The position numbers and the translations under genes were made by a program. This document shows positions 23,701-38,700 of a stretch of 64,000 bases of DNA, piece after piece. The DNA is from Struthio camelus (Eukaryota; Chordata; Aves; Struthioniformes; Struthionidae): assembly GCF_040807025.1 (NCBI RefSeq), contig NC_090982.1:31115514-31179513 (forward strand), written 5' to 3'. The notes below the pieces were generated by a model. That model saw nothing but the letters and a program-made list of their open reading frames with translations. It ran no database searches and was not told the origin of the DNA. The number at the start of each line of letters is the position of its first letter. The stretch's first letter is position 1.

Positions 23701-26700
23701 GAGGAAGAGGGGGATAAGAAAAGGAATACTAGCCTGAGCTTTATGAAGCCTACATTTGGGAAGAATTTCAATTTGACAGCAGTGTTTAAATACGTCATTG
23801 CTCCAAAAATTAGCAACACAGAATACTGAAAAAGAGCAAGGATATCTCCAAGTTAGCTGCACCCTATAGGCTACTGACCCCACAACAAGATATACAAACT
23901 TAAAATTTTAAGTATCCTACTTAGATTAATGTAAAGATTCCAATATCTGAATCAATACCAGACGAATATAACCTCAGCAGACTTTCACCAAAAGCCTGTT
24001 AAATTGAGCCTTACTTCCTGGTACCACTTCCTTTCATTATCTAGAATAACAACAGACAATAGACAGAAGGATAAAGTACCATTCATAAGTTAAAACAAAC
24101 CTTGTTGAAATATTTGAAGAGGATAGCTCTGAGCTCAGCAGCAGATAGGGAAACTAGCTTTCCTATCACATTATCCTCACTCTGTGAGAGAATCTGAGAA
24201 GATGATCTAAGTAAGTGCTGGCGACTCTGAATACTTTCATTCTTGTAATCAATGGCAGCCTCCAAGGCTTCAATTCCTTCTTCCAGCTGGAAAAGGACAT
24301 GCTCTTCCTACAGAGAAGCACAAGACTGAGATCTTTTAAAAAATGTGCGAAAAAACAATATTATTATACATAAGACATTCATTAAACCGCACTCTCCGGA
24401 GTGAGACTACTCTGAAGAGGAAGACAAACTGGTAATAGTATAGACATTGGAATGGAAAAAATACAAGATACAAATCTAGAGTGTTTGTCTTTTCTTTTTT
24501 TTTTTTTTGTTTGCCATGGTAGAGTTCCATTATACAGAGGTCAACCAAATGGTTCATCACCACAGAAGAAGTTACACTTCCCTTTTCATCCTTCCCTCAT
24601 CCTTCCCTTCCCGCAGTCCAACTTCTATTATAATTTTTTTTTTTTTTTTGTGCTAGGTTTCTCCTGGATTAATGAATGAATAAGGTCACTAAAGAGCTTA
24701 GTGACTATAACTTGTGCAGCAAAATGGCAGAAATGCATGGCCTGGGGCACTACATGTAGAGGCTCTGAGGAGTGAAGCAAGGAGGGGTCTTTTTGGCACC
24801 TGCAGACTATTTGATCAGCTCAGCCACGTCCCCATGTTACTTGTCAAGACCTAGAAAGAATCTGTGCATTCTATATAAACTTACTGCATCTTTAACTTAA
24901 TTATACTAATCAACTAAAATGTGGACCATCCAGGCAATACGGGTTATTTTCAATGTAAAAATATGAAGGCCTTCAGGTAAGGATTGCTTTTCACAAAATG
25001 CTTAAAATAAATAAATCAATCAATCCATCAATCAGGGGACATCACTATTAGAACATGGCAATGTACAATCTGTTCTGACACTAAAATATCTGCCTAAGAT
25101 AAACTGATTAAAGCCTTCAGCTTCCTTATTTCTAATTACATAGTCCTTAGAGGCAGTGGAGTTTGTCAAGGCACGAGCTAAACTAAGTCCCTTTGAATGC
25201 AGATTTTGTTAGCTAGCGCATAAGTAGTGCTATCATTGCAGTATTCTAACATTGCTGTAAAAAAAGAAGAAAAGAAAAACAAACCAACCAAACAACAACA
25301 ACAACAAAACCCCTCAGTTTCCTCGTTCTAGCTTACCTAGTATATGGAGACATTTTAGGTTATGATTAGAATGCCTTATTACACAACACTACCTAAAAGC
25401 TGTATTTATCTCAAAGGTGTTTATTTACCTCAGCTGACAAAACTTTACCATCTTTCAGTTTCTCATCCACACTGTTTCTTCTTGTGAGCAGCTCATCTCT
25501 TTCCTTCTGCAGAACCTGAATTTTTTCCAAAATGTCTTTCTTATCTTCAGTGGTGCTGTCCTGAAGCTGCATACCTTTATCACTCAGTTCCTGATCCAGC
25601 ATACTTAAGCGAGTAGATAACTTTACACTATCTTTGTTCAAAGCCTAAAAACCAAACAGAAAAAGACCCCACAGATATAATACTCCGTCCAGAAGGAGCA
25701 TGTATGTGAGACTGTACACAGTTCAAATTGCACATCCTGCAACGAAAGACTTGTCTGCTTCTTGCACAGAGGGACTCTAATTATATTGAGTAGATGGCTA
25801 CCAAAAATTTCACAATATACTTGATGAAAGAAAACAGAGGAAAACACTTAACATCGATTTTCTACATACAAAAAGTTAAATAATGAGTTAGCCATCATGA
25901 GTGACAATGACACTTTAATTTCTATTAATTTTTGCTACTAAATATAAATAATGCAAAATGTTTCCCCTGTGCTCTCTAGTCTGCAAAAGAACTAAGTCAT
26001 TTCTGGATATCCTGTTACGTAGTATTCTGCAATAACATAACATCCAAATTCAGATTTTTTTTTTTTTGGTTTTGTTGTCAGAATTTTGGAGAAGAAAGGT
26101 GAATAAATATTATTATTCTGTACTATCCACATTTAAATGTTGATTTACTCAAGCCACTCTGCAACTCAGTGGCAGTGCTAGAGACACAGGTTAGATGACT
26201 TGAGTCTGTTCTGCTATGTGGCTGTGGCTCCCCCCTGCCCCAGTCTTTCAGTTAGCACTACACTTGTAGTCAGTGTTTCACAGTGTTTCTTAGACCACCT
26301 GGCTAGATCTTAGTTTCTTGATTTCAAGGTGGCTTTTCTCCTGCAGTAATGCTTCTTTCTTGGTTACAATGGCTTCTCTTTTCTTTAAATCTTCTTCTAG
26401 TTCCGCTAATTGTTGGTGCTGTTGAAGAATTCTTTCCATTTCTCCATCCAGCCATTTCTTTTGTTCTTCTAATTTCTAAAATTTAAACAGAGATCCAGAG
26501 AGCTTTAACCAGAACTTTTTGGTTCGGAATTTTATATTTATGTTTTTTAGCTCTGTTAGAGTAATTGATTTCTATAACCGTATAAAAAAAAAAATCACTT
26601 CTAATGTTAACATTAATTTTGCAACAGAACGTCGATTCAGAATAATAAAGAAACTGGACTGACTTGAAAAGAGACTAAGCAGTGTTACTTCCCCACATCT

Positions 26701-29700
26701 TCTCTAAAAAAGTTTGTATCAGATGCCTTTAATGAGATGTAGAAACTATTCTTAAGAATAGCTATATAAATAAGAGTCCTATATATAATCATAGCAACTA
26801 GGTTTGGAAGCTAACACAAGAATTCTGCTAGCCCATCCTCACTGCATTGTAGTTGCTCCAGATCAGTTATTTGTGAAGAAAACAGTAAGTGCCAAGAAAG
26901 TGTGATGCTGAAAGAAATAAAACGAGAGCTCTGATCCTGCTAATACAGACCACTGGAAACTTCTCACTCCATGCTTAATCAGAGAGTATATCGCTGGTGA
27001 AGTTAAAAAAAAATGCCCTTATTTGTCTTTCTAAATTTCTTTTTGCCCTTAAAGATTTTGGATAACTCACAGAACTCCCATATTCCAATATCCAAATTTG
27101 GAATAATGTAGATTAACACTGTCACAGAGGACAACTACTACTCTAATGCTGTTAGGAACAATCAAACCATACAAAAACCTGCTAAATCAGTGAGGGGGAA
27201 AACAAAAAAAAAGAAAAGAAAAAGAAAAGAAAAAGAAAAAACACCAAAAAGCAAACCTTGAAACATTTGTTACAGAGTTCATCAGGATCATCCTCAAATC
27301 CAACAGACAACCAAACCTATGGAATTCTCAGGTTTCTGAATCGGCATCTTTGACAATTCATATGAAGACAATCAAACACACTACTGCCCCCTCCTTCTCT
27401 TCATTCCAAAAGGGTGTAAGAGCTTCTTGACTGTAGTCTCAGTTTTTGTTACAGCAAAAAGAAAACAAAGCTACTGCGGAATATCATCTTCCAAACACCT
27501 TACAGAGAAAAAATTTTTTTCCCTCTTTTTTTTTTTTTTCAGGGCCCACACAGATTTAGACTAGATTAGCTACCTGTAGCTTCTGTAAAGCTCCTGCTGA
27601 GTTATTTTTCTTCTTTTTAAATGCAGCAATCTCTTCATCTTTAAGTTTAAGAATCTTCTGTTGTTGCTCCATCTTTAGCTGGAGGTCCTATTAAAAAAAA
27701 AAAATCTATTTAATGTCAGAGTAAGTCCTCTCAGGTGTACAGCCTGAAATACTGACCTTAGGTTTATCAATAAAATTGCAATTCAGGGCTAGACATCCAT
27801 TAACAAAACAAAAAAAACTGAAGAGAAAGGCAAATGAGAAGATATATGTAAAAAATATTTATACACAGTGTCTTTAGTGCACTCTTCAAGAAAGGGATTA
27901 CTTAAAACTGCGGGAAATGTAGCAGTATATTTCACTGCCTTTGAGAAAACAGAAGCAAAATTGGCTGATCTCATTCTCTAGCATGAAGAAACAAAAAGAA
28001 TCTTACTTTAATGTGTTGCTGGTCCTGCTGAATCTCTGCCTCTAGCATTTTCTTTTTTTCAGTCTCCTCACGCAGTCTTTTCTGTAGCTGAGTCTGCTGA
28101 TGCTTCATCTGAGCCACATTCTGCTCAAGTTCTGTTGCTCGTCTCTCACTTTGGTTAGACAATGAAACCAGGGCCTTAGTGTCCTGTTTCTTCTTCTGTA
28201 AGGTCTGAAAGTTTATGGCAAAATTCTTCATTTCACTGTATTCTTACAGTCAACAAGGCTTAGTAACTTTTGCCCAAATTATCACTAATCATTCCTATGG
28301 CTTCTGAACCATCTGGTGACGTCAGCACAGGCAGAATTAATCTCAGGCACTGAGAAAAGGCCCATATACATGCAAAGACATAATGGAGTGAGGATGTCCC
28401 TGCCACTGCTAGTACTCAGCTGAAGCTGATAAACCGCTTAGCTCTTCCCCTATGGTGCCTACCCAAGCTCACCACTCCGCATGTGAGGCACAGAGCACCT
28501 AAGCTAGCCCCACACAGAAGTTGAACTTAGGTGTAGCAGACCTTAAAGCATGATGTCAGCGCCACGTGAAGTGACTGTATTGGGCCTGGTCTTACAAACA
28601 TATCATCACAAACCTCCTTAGAGATTTGCTTAGAGCTGGAATTTATATAGTAATTTCTTAAAATGGCGATTTTATTTATGACAGGTAATTAAAAAAAAAA
28701 ACTTGAAATAGTCTCCTTGCGTAGGTTCTTGTACGATACCACATACAATGATTTATGATCATCTCATGACATCCACCCGGACGCTTTTCTACGAAGAAAG
28801 TACTGTATGTATCTAGCCACATATGTTAAGAAGCACCGCAAGTATAATGATGTCAAATTTCTCACTACCTCCTTCAATCCAACCAGCTTCAATTGTGTAA
28901 AACTAGTGAGGATTTTACAGGGAGCATGTTAACATTTCAAAGGTGCTGGTAGGACAGGGATTTGCAAATCCTAATTGTCAGGTCAAAAATACCTGCACTT
29001 TCAACTTAGCTGCATCCATCTTCTTCCGAAACTCTTTCTGTAACTTGGCTTTCTCAGCAATGTCTCTCAGCTCCTTACTCTCCAGCTCCTGAAGCTGCTT
29101 TTGTGTTTCAGCCAGTTCCATTTTGGCCTGCTCAGATTCTTGCTCCAGTTTAGTTATTTTCAAAGAATATTGCCTGCTTACAGACTGAGCATCCTTACCT
29201 TAAAGACATCATATCCAAATAGTTTAAAAATAGGCGCCGCAGGATAATCAACGGAAAAGTAATACTTAAATAGGGAGTTGAATTATTACTTATTTAATTC
29301 TGCTTGAACCAACAATTTTCAGGACATTTTCCAACCCTAAAGGAACAAACAGTTCCTTTCCTGAAAATTTCAATCTACAAGTCTGACTCTGCGATAGAGA
29401 TACAGAAGTCTAAAGGAGAATCCTTTGTGTGTCATCTGATATCATCTAGAGCACCAAATAAAGTGAAATTCTTCCACCCCCTGCAATTTTTGTCGAAATG
29501 GCTCCTTTGTATTTCATAAAGGCGTCCTCTTTTCCAGAAGGATATGCTGTTTGCTTATTACTCAACTTTCAGGTGAATAACCAGAGAATAACTTTAGATT
29601 GAACTTCCACCCTCTGATTTGTCCAGTTTGGGCAGTCTTTTTCACCGTTAGATTTATGGGGGCATAGAACCTTTCTCAATGTCAAGAGATAGTCCCAAGG

Positions 29701-32700
29701 GAATGCGTGCACAGGAGAAGAGTGTAATTGTAGGGGTTGAGCAGAAAGGTCCTTACCATCACCATAAGCTAGTTTCCGGCAGATAACGAAAATACTAGGA
29801 CAGGTGCGTAAGGGATGTAGACTAACAGGGACATTGGCCTTTGCCCTCATTAGCTCCTGACTCCTGCTTCTCTGCTGCAGTGCTAGAAATACGTACATTC
29901 CCAGCACAATGTTGCATCTTCTCTCCTATCCTAGACACCACGTGACATATATATGTCCATGGAAAGACCTGTAGCACTAAGCACACATGAAAAATTACAA
30001 TAATGAGCAAAGTGCACAAAAGCAAACACAGCTGCACATCATTGCACAGTAGTCCCTAATCCAAGTTTACAGCCTTCAATGCCATCACAGCAAATAATTC
30101 ATAAAAGTTACAAATCTGTAACTTCTAGCATTACCTTGTGTTCTAGCATAAGATAATTACATAAAAACTAAGATAAGCAGAATTTCAGAAGTATTCTGTC
30201 TTCTTTTGCCTTATTTATTTCTGAACTTCTTCATTTTAATGTGCTTTGCAGTAGCCAGTTACCTGTTTTTACTAATTCCCTAATAAGTTCTTCCTTCATT
30301 TTGATGTTAAGTGCAAGCTCTCTCATTTTTTGCTTGGCCTCAGTGAGTCTCAGTTCTGAATTTTTTAACTTCCGCATGTTGAACACATGACTCTTCTGGA
30401 GGCTGTCAATCTCTTCACCTTGAAAGAAAACACAGCAATAGTGAGATGAAAGATCTGGAATACACTCTGTGTCCAAAGGACAGTGTTCTGGAACATTGTA
30501 TATGTAGACTTCTAGTCTGAGAAGTGGTGGGGGGGAAACAAACCAAAAAAAAAGGAGAGAGTATAGTGCAAGGAGTCTTTTCCTGCTATCTGTATAAAAG
30601 ACGGTAGGTCTAAACAGGGGGAAAAGAAAAGGATGACATTCATTAGCATTCCAAGACCATGAGTAGGAAGAAAAACATTATTTAAAAAAATTTCAGTGTA
30701 TTTCTGACAAAATACTACTCTTTATTTTCTTTCTTGAAGGAGTGCTAAAGATTCATATCTAAACATCTCTGATGTGCGAAGCACTTGCTGGCTATTAACA
30801 TTATTTAAGCATTAAAGTGATTAACAGAATCTTGCATATTCTGACATTGTAATATACTTCTCTCTCACAACTTCCATTTTACCTGTGATCGTGTCAGTCA
30901 GTACTGCAGATTTGTTGTGAAGGCTAGACTTGTCTACTTGACGCTTCATGTCACTTAGGTCAAGCGGAAAGCAGAGAGAAGCCTGTTTTCGTGTCCATGT
31001 GCGGTTTATAGAATGCCTAAGAATGAATGAAAACATGGTACATTCCAAAACATACAGGGATTGTCTTCTTTTAACTTCATGCAACAGTACATGATCTTAA
31101 CACCGAAGAATCCTAGAGTGAGAAAACTCATATGGACATTTTTACCTTCCTTTTTTCCCCCTAGATCTTGTTGGTAGATTCTGGCCCTCAAACAACAACT
31201 GTGCAATGTTGATTAAATCAAAAGCTATGTCCTGACACACAGGTCACTGATAGAGTTTATTATACTTGTCCTGCATTATGCCAAGTTGGTCTCATAAGTT
31301 TAACTTAAGTAACATCCTAAATGGCCTCATAATATGGCAAGATTAGGCAGTAATAACTATATTTGATATAGATGTGTGTGTAAAAAAAACAAAACAAAAA
31401 AACCCTTTAAAGAACAACAAACAAATATTACTTAAATGACGTTTTCTTTTTGCTGTCTGCATTTCCATCCTCTTCATCGCTATGATCAGAAAGATGATAA
31501 TGAAGGACTTCATCCTGATCTTCTATATAGCTCAGCATCATCTGGCTGCGAGCACGGAATCCTGCCATCACCCGGGCCAGGGAACAGGCAGGGGGGCTGG
31601 TATAGACCTGCCGAAAAACCCCCCAAAAACAAGCGGAAAAATCACTTGTAAGAATCCAGCAATTCTTCACCGATTTTTCAAAATTATCTCAGTTCAAAAG
31701 TGTTACCACTTGAGTTTGCAAGCCAAGGTTTTCTAGAAAGTTTCTGAACACCTCTGTAACAGAAGTTTTTGAGAGAGCTTAGAGAACTTGTTCCAAACAC
31801 TAAAGAAGGCACTGTTAGCAACTCATTACCAAAATGTATTCCATGCCTCAGTACAGAGTAATCATTCATTTTTGGTAACATTCCATATTTGAATCCTCAA
31901 AAGGCTTATAAAAAAACAGAAAAGACAACAACTTTTATCACTCTAAGTGATAAATTTCCTCGGAACATTTTGGACTATCGCAGCATACCTTGTACAGCAA
32001 CAAATTAGAAAGTAATTGTTCAAGGTCTTCAATGGGAAACTAAATGACAGCTGACAAAGCCACATAATTTCTCATGTCAACTCTAACACTCTAATTATAA
32101 TCATTACAAAGTAAAGGAGAAAAATTTAAGATTTGGGCAGCCCTTACCTTTCGGGTCTCTGTCCCTGAAGGTGGATGAAGGGTGTGTAGTAGGCTCTTTG
32201 TGAGTGGGACGCTGTACGGCCTCCTTGCAGGCGCTGCACCAGCTGGCCCATCTCCACAGGCAGCAGAGAAGCCTGAAGTTTTCATAACTGTAAACTTCTC
32301 TAATTTTTCTTTTAGCTGATCAGTTAGGATTTGCTGTTCCACCATTTTCTCTTTCTCAAGGGAAAAAGAAAATATAAACCAAAACTGTTGCTGACCATCA
32401 GCCTTCCATCACATTCATCTTTCATAAATTCATAACGAAGATCACGAATCTTGTATATCACTTACCCTAAATTCTTCTGCAGTACATAAACATGCAAATT
32501 TTGCAACGAAATGGAAATTCTATGACATATCATTTTAATTACTATACCCCTAAACGCTAATAAGTATTTTTGAAGACTGTTTTTTTCTAGAAAGACCTAT
32601 ACTAGGTAAGTTACTTTAGCTTTATGGGGGAATGGCATGGGAATTCAGCAAAAAATATTTAAATGAAACACACAATCTGAGTCTAAATAATTGAACATGT

Positions 32701-35700
32701 ACACAGGCATCCTCTTTGAGCAATCTCACTTTAAATATTATCTGTGTTAGCAAACAGATATATGCAACTGTTTGTAAAATCCCAGGACCATTTGTCTTAG
32801 GTACTTCTTCTTCCCAGCCTCAACTTTGCTAGCAATACTCATCTGGAGAATTTATTTATCTGCCCTTCCTACAGCAGTCTCTGTACATTGTTCAAAATTA
32901 CACATCTTCCGTAAACTGATCTATAACATCAAGATTATATCCATTTTCAACTCTCTCCATTACTTCCACTTCTTTTCAGAGTGCCTCTAAAATCTGGCCT
33001 ACCAACAAGAGAAAATATGAAAAACAGCTTGTGACAGTCAACTGAAGGTTTTTAATGACAGATATTTTACATTCTCCTATGCTGAATCATAAATTTTTCA
33101 TTTATCTTTTACACCTTGTTTTCTGAGACTGCAAGTTCTTCCTGAGCACACAGACAATGCCCTGCAAATTGAAATTTTGTTGGAATACAATACTTATGTA
33201 TGGAATGAAATATCCCTATGCCATAGGGAGTAGAATATCTAAGTAATACCACATTTTTATGATTTGGAAGCAGGAAAAGTCAACTGCATGGATCCACCCT
33301 GCAAGCTAGTCTTCGACTCCTTTTAAGACTCTTTGTCCCCAGTACGCTTGCACAGACAACCCCCCATAGTGCAGAAGCAATCATATAAATACCTACACAT
33401 GTAAACATTTAAAACTAGTAGATGCTACTTTTACAACTCTGATCCTACCACGTATCACTAAATTACATATTTCTGTGAATGCTACTTCAAACTAGTTGAC
33501 GCAAGTATTTACTTTTAATTATCCTACTTATGGTCATATAAGTTTTTAAATAAAAGGGGCAGTTTAGTAGACTAAGTACAAAACTGGTGTCTGAGAGGTT
33601 TCCAGCTCTTCTCCTGTCTCTGATACCGAACCGATCATGACTTTTAGCAAGTGTTTTACTCACTGTGTGACTATTTCTGTTCGTTACTGTGACCTGGTAT
33701 ATTCCAAAATATAAATCGTGAGCGTTATCTCAGGGTAATAACCTGCAACTATATTATATAGGAAAAAAATAAAACAAAGCTAGCCAAAGATGACAGAACA
33801 GAAAGAAAATAACAGAGGAAAGAAAAAGGTAATGAGTAGTATACTTACCTGTCATTTAATAATGACTCTCCCCAAGACATCAGCAAAGAAGAGGAAAAAG
33901 GAGAAAAAGTAAAACAAGGAGAAGAGTACTAGCTAGCCATGTTTATGCTATTTCTTCCAAAAGAGTAAAACAATATTCTCTCCACAACCATGTGATATGC
34001 AAAAGCAGGGGAAGATCAGCCACTCCATTTACGATCTTGTGTACCTTGGAATACTACATACTTACTACCCATCACCATCTCATGAGCAAGCAAACGATCT
34101 ACAGAGGCAAAAGACAAGCAGTGTTTCCGCTATGTCACTCAGTTTCCTATAATAGTAAACGCTCAGAAACTTGGGATGAAATTCTGCCTTATAAAGTCAA
34201 AAGGCAACAAAATTTTACTCTCATAATTACTAAAGCTACAACAAAACATATTGCTATAGATCCTCTCAATTAAAGCACTCTATAGAATCTTTAGAATCCT
34301 TCAGAGACTTTTCAAATCTCGATTAATTAATAGCCCTGAAACAACCTAGAAACAAAACACACAGTGGGGATGCACGCTTGGTTTTCAGGAAGCACAGAGA
34401 GGTTGAATGATTTACCTAATGCCATACAAGAAGGCTGTGGCACAGCTAGGCTGGCATACAAACATCAGGAATCATAGTCTTGTGCTTCATCTCGTGCGTC
34501 ATGAACCCAGCTCATTAAGCGATACAGGTCTGATTCAAACAAAACGCCCATAAGATTGTTGGATACTGATGTCCGAAAAGGAAAGCCTGAAGGATCTGCC
34601 TTGAAATAATGAATGTATTCACACATATATCTCATTTGAACCATCTTTACAAAGTCATATGTACCACAGGAAAAATACCTGTAATCTGTTTGTTTCTTGA
34701 GCTTCCTTTAAAGATTCCAGTTGTTCTTTGTTTTCCTGCATTAACGTCTTCATTTGACTCTGTAGTACTTTAAGCTCATGATCCTTCTGGCTAAATACTT
34801 CTTCATCCGTAACTAGAGCCTGCTAGATAATAAAAGGAAAGTTCAGTATTCTTGCAATTGGAAAACAGAAGAAACAATTAATTCATTTGGGATTTAAAAA
34901 AAGTGATCAGAACTGCCAAGTTTTACGGTTTGCATGGCAAATTCTCCAAGTGGCTGTGTGTTGCTTCTACTAATTATTTATTCATTTCTGTGTTTCATCT
35001 ATTGGTTTCCTTCTGGCAAGTTTCCTTCTCCTAGTAGAAAAAATGTACCCATAATGAATGCTGCAGGATGAAGTGGGTATGTAAACACAACTATTTTCTT
35101 TATCGTGTGCTGTGAGATGTAGCCCTAAGATCTCAACATCAACCACAAGAGTAGTACAGTTCTCAAAATGAAGTAGTAAAGATGGCTTTCCACGTTCTGC
35201 AACTCAGATAACTGCCTAAAGAGACCATAAGACTCATGAAAGCCAAGTGCAAAGTATGGAAGCATCACCTTGTAGTGTTCTAAAGCTGGATAGCTATGCA
35301 TAACTAGCTTACCTACATCTTTCTTCTAAGATGAGATAAATGTTAACACCTTTTAAGAATGCATTCAAGAACCTGATGTTTCTTTAGAAAGCAGAATCTT
35401 TTCCAAAGTCTACGTAGCAACACAATACCTTGCTTCTATAAAACTTAGCAGACATGTGTGTCCTGCCCCACCATGGTACCACATTTTCATTCAGAGCTGA
35501 GCCAACTACAGAAAAAAGAAGAGGAAATAAAGGCTACTAGTAAGGAAACTTGCATAGGTGTTAGCATGATGACAGAGTCAGGTAGGATACAGTGATACAA
35601 AAGCAAGCAGCATACTGTCCATTTATTTCTTTTTGACCTTATACAGTTGGCCGCAGGGAAGTAATATTTATGCATGCAATACCTGGAGCTACACCAAAAC

Positions 35701-38700
35701 AATACATGTCGAGTAGAAGATATTGATCTTTAATGAAAACAGTGAATTCATCTATAGCATCTGTCACATCCAAATATTTTAGTTAATTTTCACTAGAGAA
35801 AAAGACACCTCCCCTCAGGATATTCATTTACCTTAATCTACACTTCTTCTGTAGGAAATTCAGGAACCCAAACAAAACAAAAATCAAAATAAGGATGCCA
35901 CAGCTTACATGTTTAAGTGAAAAGTAAAATGCAACCTGCATATGTACTCGCCACTAAACACTGTAGAACAACAGCTTCCTAGTCTTTGCTGGCTCATGAG
36001 AATACTAATAAGCAAGTAATATATTTGGTAACAAAATACATTATTTCTGCTTACTCTGTTGGTCATAGTTAATTTTTATATTTCTGAGGTCACAAAAACA
36101 TTAGAGGGAAGGATCCGGAAAGCTGTAGGAACTATTGGTGAAAAAGTATTTATTTCAATGTGCATAACTAAATAGCAGAATATTCCTGCCCAATATTTTT
36201 ATTTTGCATACGACAGCACCAACATGAAAAACCCCACACAAACAAAAAACCCAACAACGTGTACACATAAGAATAAGTCCACTGTTTGCTATTAAAAACA
36301 GGTGGCCAGCTGAAAGGCAGCTCACACGTCTTTATTGTCCTGTTTGTTTTAGCCTCCCCCTAACCACCTGTTCCTGGCTGCTGCTAGCATACTGACCTAG
36401 GGAACCTTTCAGCTTAACCCAGTTCTTGCACTCTGTTGAACCCTGGAATCAGAGGCTTAAAATAAGGTAGTTACCTTACAGGAAGGTAATTAAGATGACA
36501 GTTTTAAACAGGAATTAAAGACAAGACAGAATGTAGATATGCAACTGCCTGATAATAATCTATATGCTTATCCGAATTTAGTGTGCGAATCGCAAAACAG
36601 GTTGGTGTTATAAAATTCCCATTTGTTGGAGCACAGCCTCCTTCTATTACGAGCCAGACTCAGATTAATTTTTTGGATATGTTCATGAAGATCTTTTCAC
36701 CAGAACTTCATTCAAGTTCTAGTTTCAAACTAGCGTGCAGGAATTTCAAGTTACAAAATTAATTTTTAGTTGAGGCTCGGTTTATTGTACATTAATATCC
36801 GCATCATCTGAGATGTTTTGTTATTCATATTCAACATTTTAACTCAGCACATCCAAGATACACACTTCCTAAATGTATAGGGGGATGTCCCCAAGAAGAA
36901 TTATGTATTTGATCACGTTTAAGTTCTGTGCGGAGACATTATCACGCTCGAGAAGGCTGAGAGCTCTTCTCCCCACAGATCATTGTCTGGCACCATTATG
37001 TGCTGTCTGAGAAAGCTATGTCAGAGTTACCAGCATGAGAGGATCCTCATGCAATAGCTGCATGCTGAGAATCCCACATCTTGTTTGAAACTCTCACCTC
37101 GGCTGGAAAACTGTTAAAGAAGCAGGATGGCACCAAAAAGCACAAAGTTGATCTATAACTCAGAAGCAAGTGTAAGAAAAGTGATGAGAAAGAAATCTGT
37201 AAATAGTTTAGAAACTCAGTAAGCTAAAGGCCTGATAATGAAAAGGGAGGTGCCTTTGGCAGAAACACTACAGGAACACTGCTGAAGAAATAGGGGCTAG
37301 GAAAATCTGATTTAATAACATGAGATAAAATACCTACAACTCCATAGTACTATGAACTTAACCCTACGGTTCTCTGTAAGTGCACTGATACCAGCAGAGT
37401 ATCTCCACTGTAATTACACCTACAATACTTCGGACAGACTAAGTTGTTGACAGGATTTAAAACAAATGATAAGTTTAAAGGACAACTGGAACTATCGTAG
37501 CCTAAAACCAAAAAACCCTAGCAGATAAAACAGCTCAACCCGCATAGAATCATCTTAAAAATTACTTGCCAAAGTATGACATTTATCTACCTCTCTCTAC
37601 CATGATGAAGTTGATACTACAACCATCCATTCAAGTACAACTATTCCCCAGGGGAGCAGGCAAAGAGAACTGTACCAGATTGTACAAACTTGAATTTCAG
37701 TTTTAGCAGACGGCCCTTCCACATAACGTTATCTATTTAAATAACCAGCTTGTAATTAAATACCTGGCATTTTTTTAGTTCCCTCTTTAGCTGAAGAATT
37801 GTAGTATGATGGGGCTCTTCTTGGTTGGTTCCAGACCCTGTACCGACCTGCTGCATGGCGAGCGCTTCTTTCCTTACTTCCTGTACCATGGTGATCCAGC
37901 CCTGCAACCTGTCCTGCTGACTTGTTCTTAAGCTAGTATCATCCTTCAAATCAACGAGGAACGGGAAGACTTCATCTAGGCAATTTCTGTAACGGAAGCA
38001 CTCAACCTGAAGCTGAGTGACCTGCTCTTCAAGTGAATTGATTCGAGTCTTTTCTTGATTCAAGTCTTGTGAACCCTGATTAGCATGATTACTAACTTGC
38101 TGATTCTGCAAAGCTTCTCGAAGCAATTTGATTTCAAGTTCCATTTCATCAATCCGGTCTTGATCAGGGTTGTAGTTTACAACCGGTTTATTTCTAATAT
38201 TTTTGGCTCTGTTGGCATATTTGAGGGAATTCAAAGATTCATCAAAATCTGATGAGGATGGACTTATACATGTTATCATGACAGTCTTGGCATTCCCTCC
38301 TAGGGAGTCTTTTAGAATACGAGTGATTTTAGCATCCCTGTATGGAATATGTACACTTTTCCTCTTTGGGTCTCCAAGGGCACTGATTACGTTTCCTAAG
38401 GCTAATAAACCACTATTGATCTGAATGGATTCTTTGAACCGTTCACCAGTATTTCCAGTCTTTGTTACCCTCTCTGAGCCTGCCAAATCCACAAAATGGA
38501 ACTTTGAAGCAATCATCTGGACTGACTTCCAAGATGAATCTTGTGCAGCATCAGTATTTTCTTGAGACTCTGCAGATTGTTTCTGACAAATGCTGATGGT
38601 AAAAATGGCATGAGATCGACTGGAGTGCTCGTTCATTTGCGTTGTGCCTGTGTGACGAGCTGCGTTGCCACCTTCCAACAGGCTAATCACTTCATCTGCA

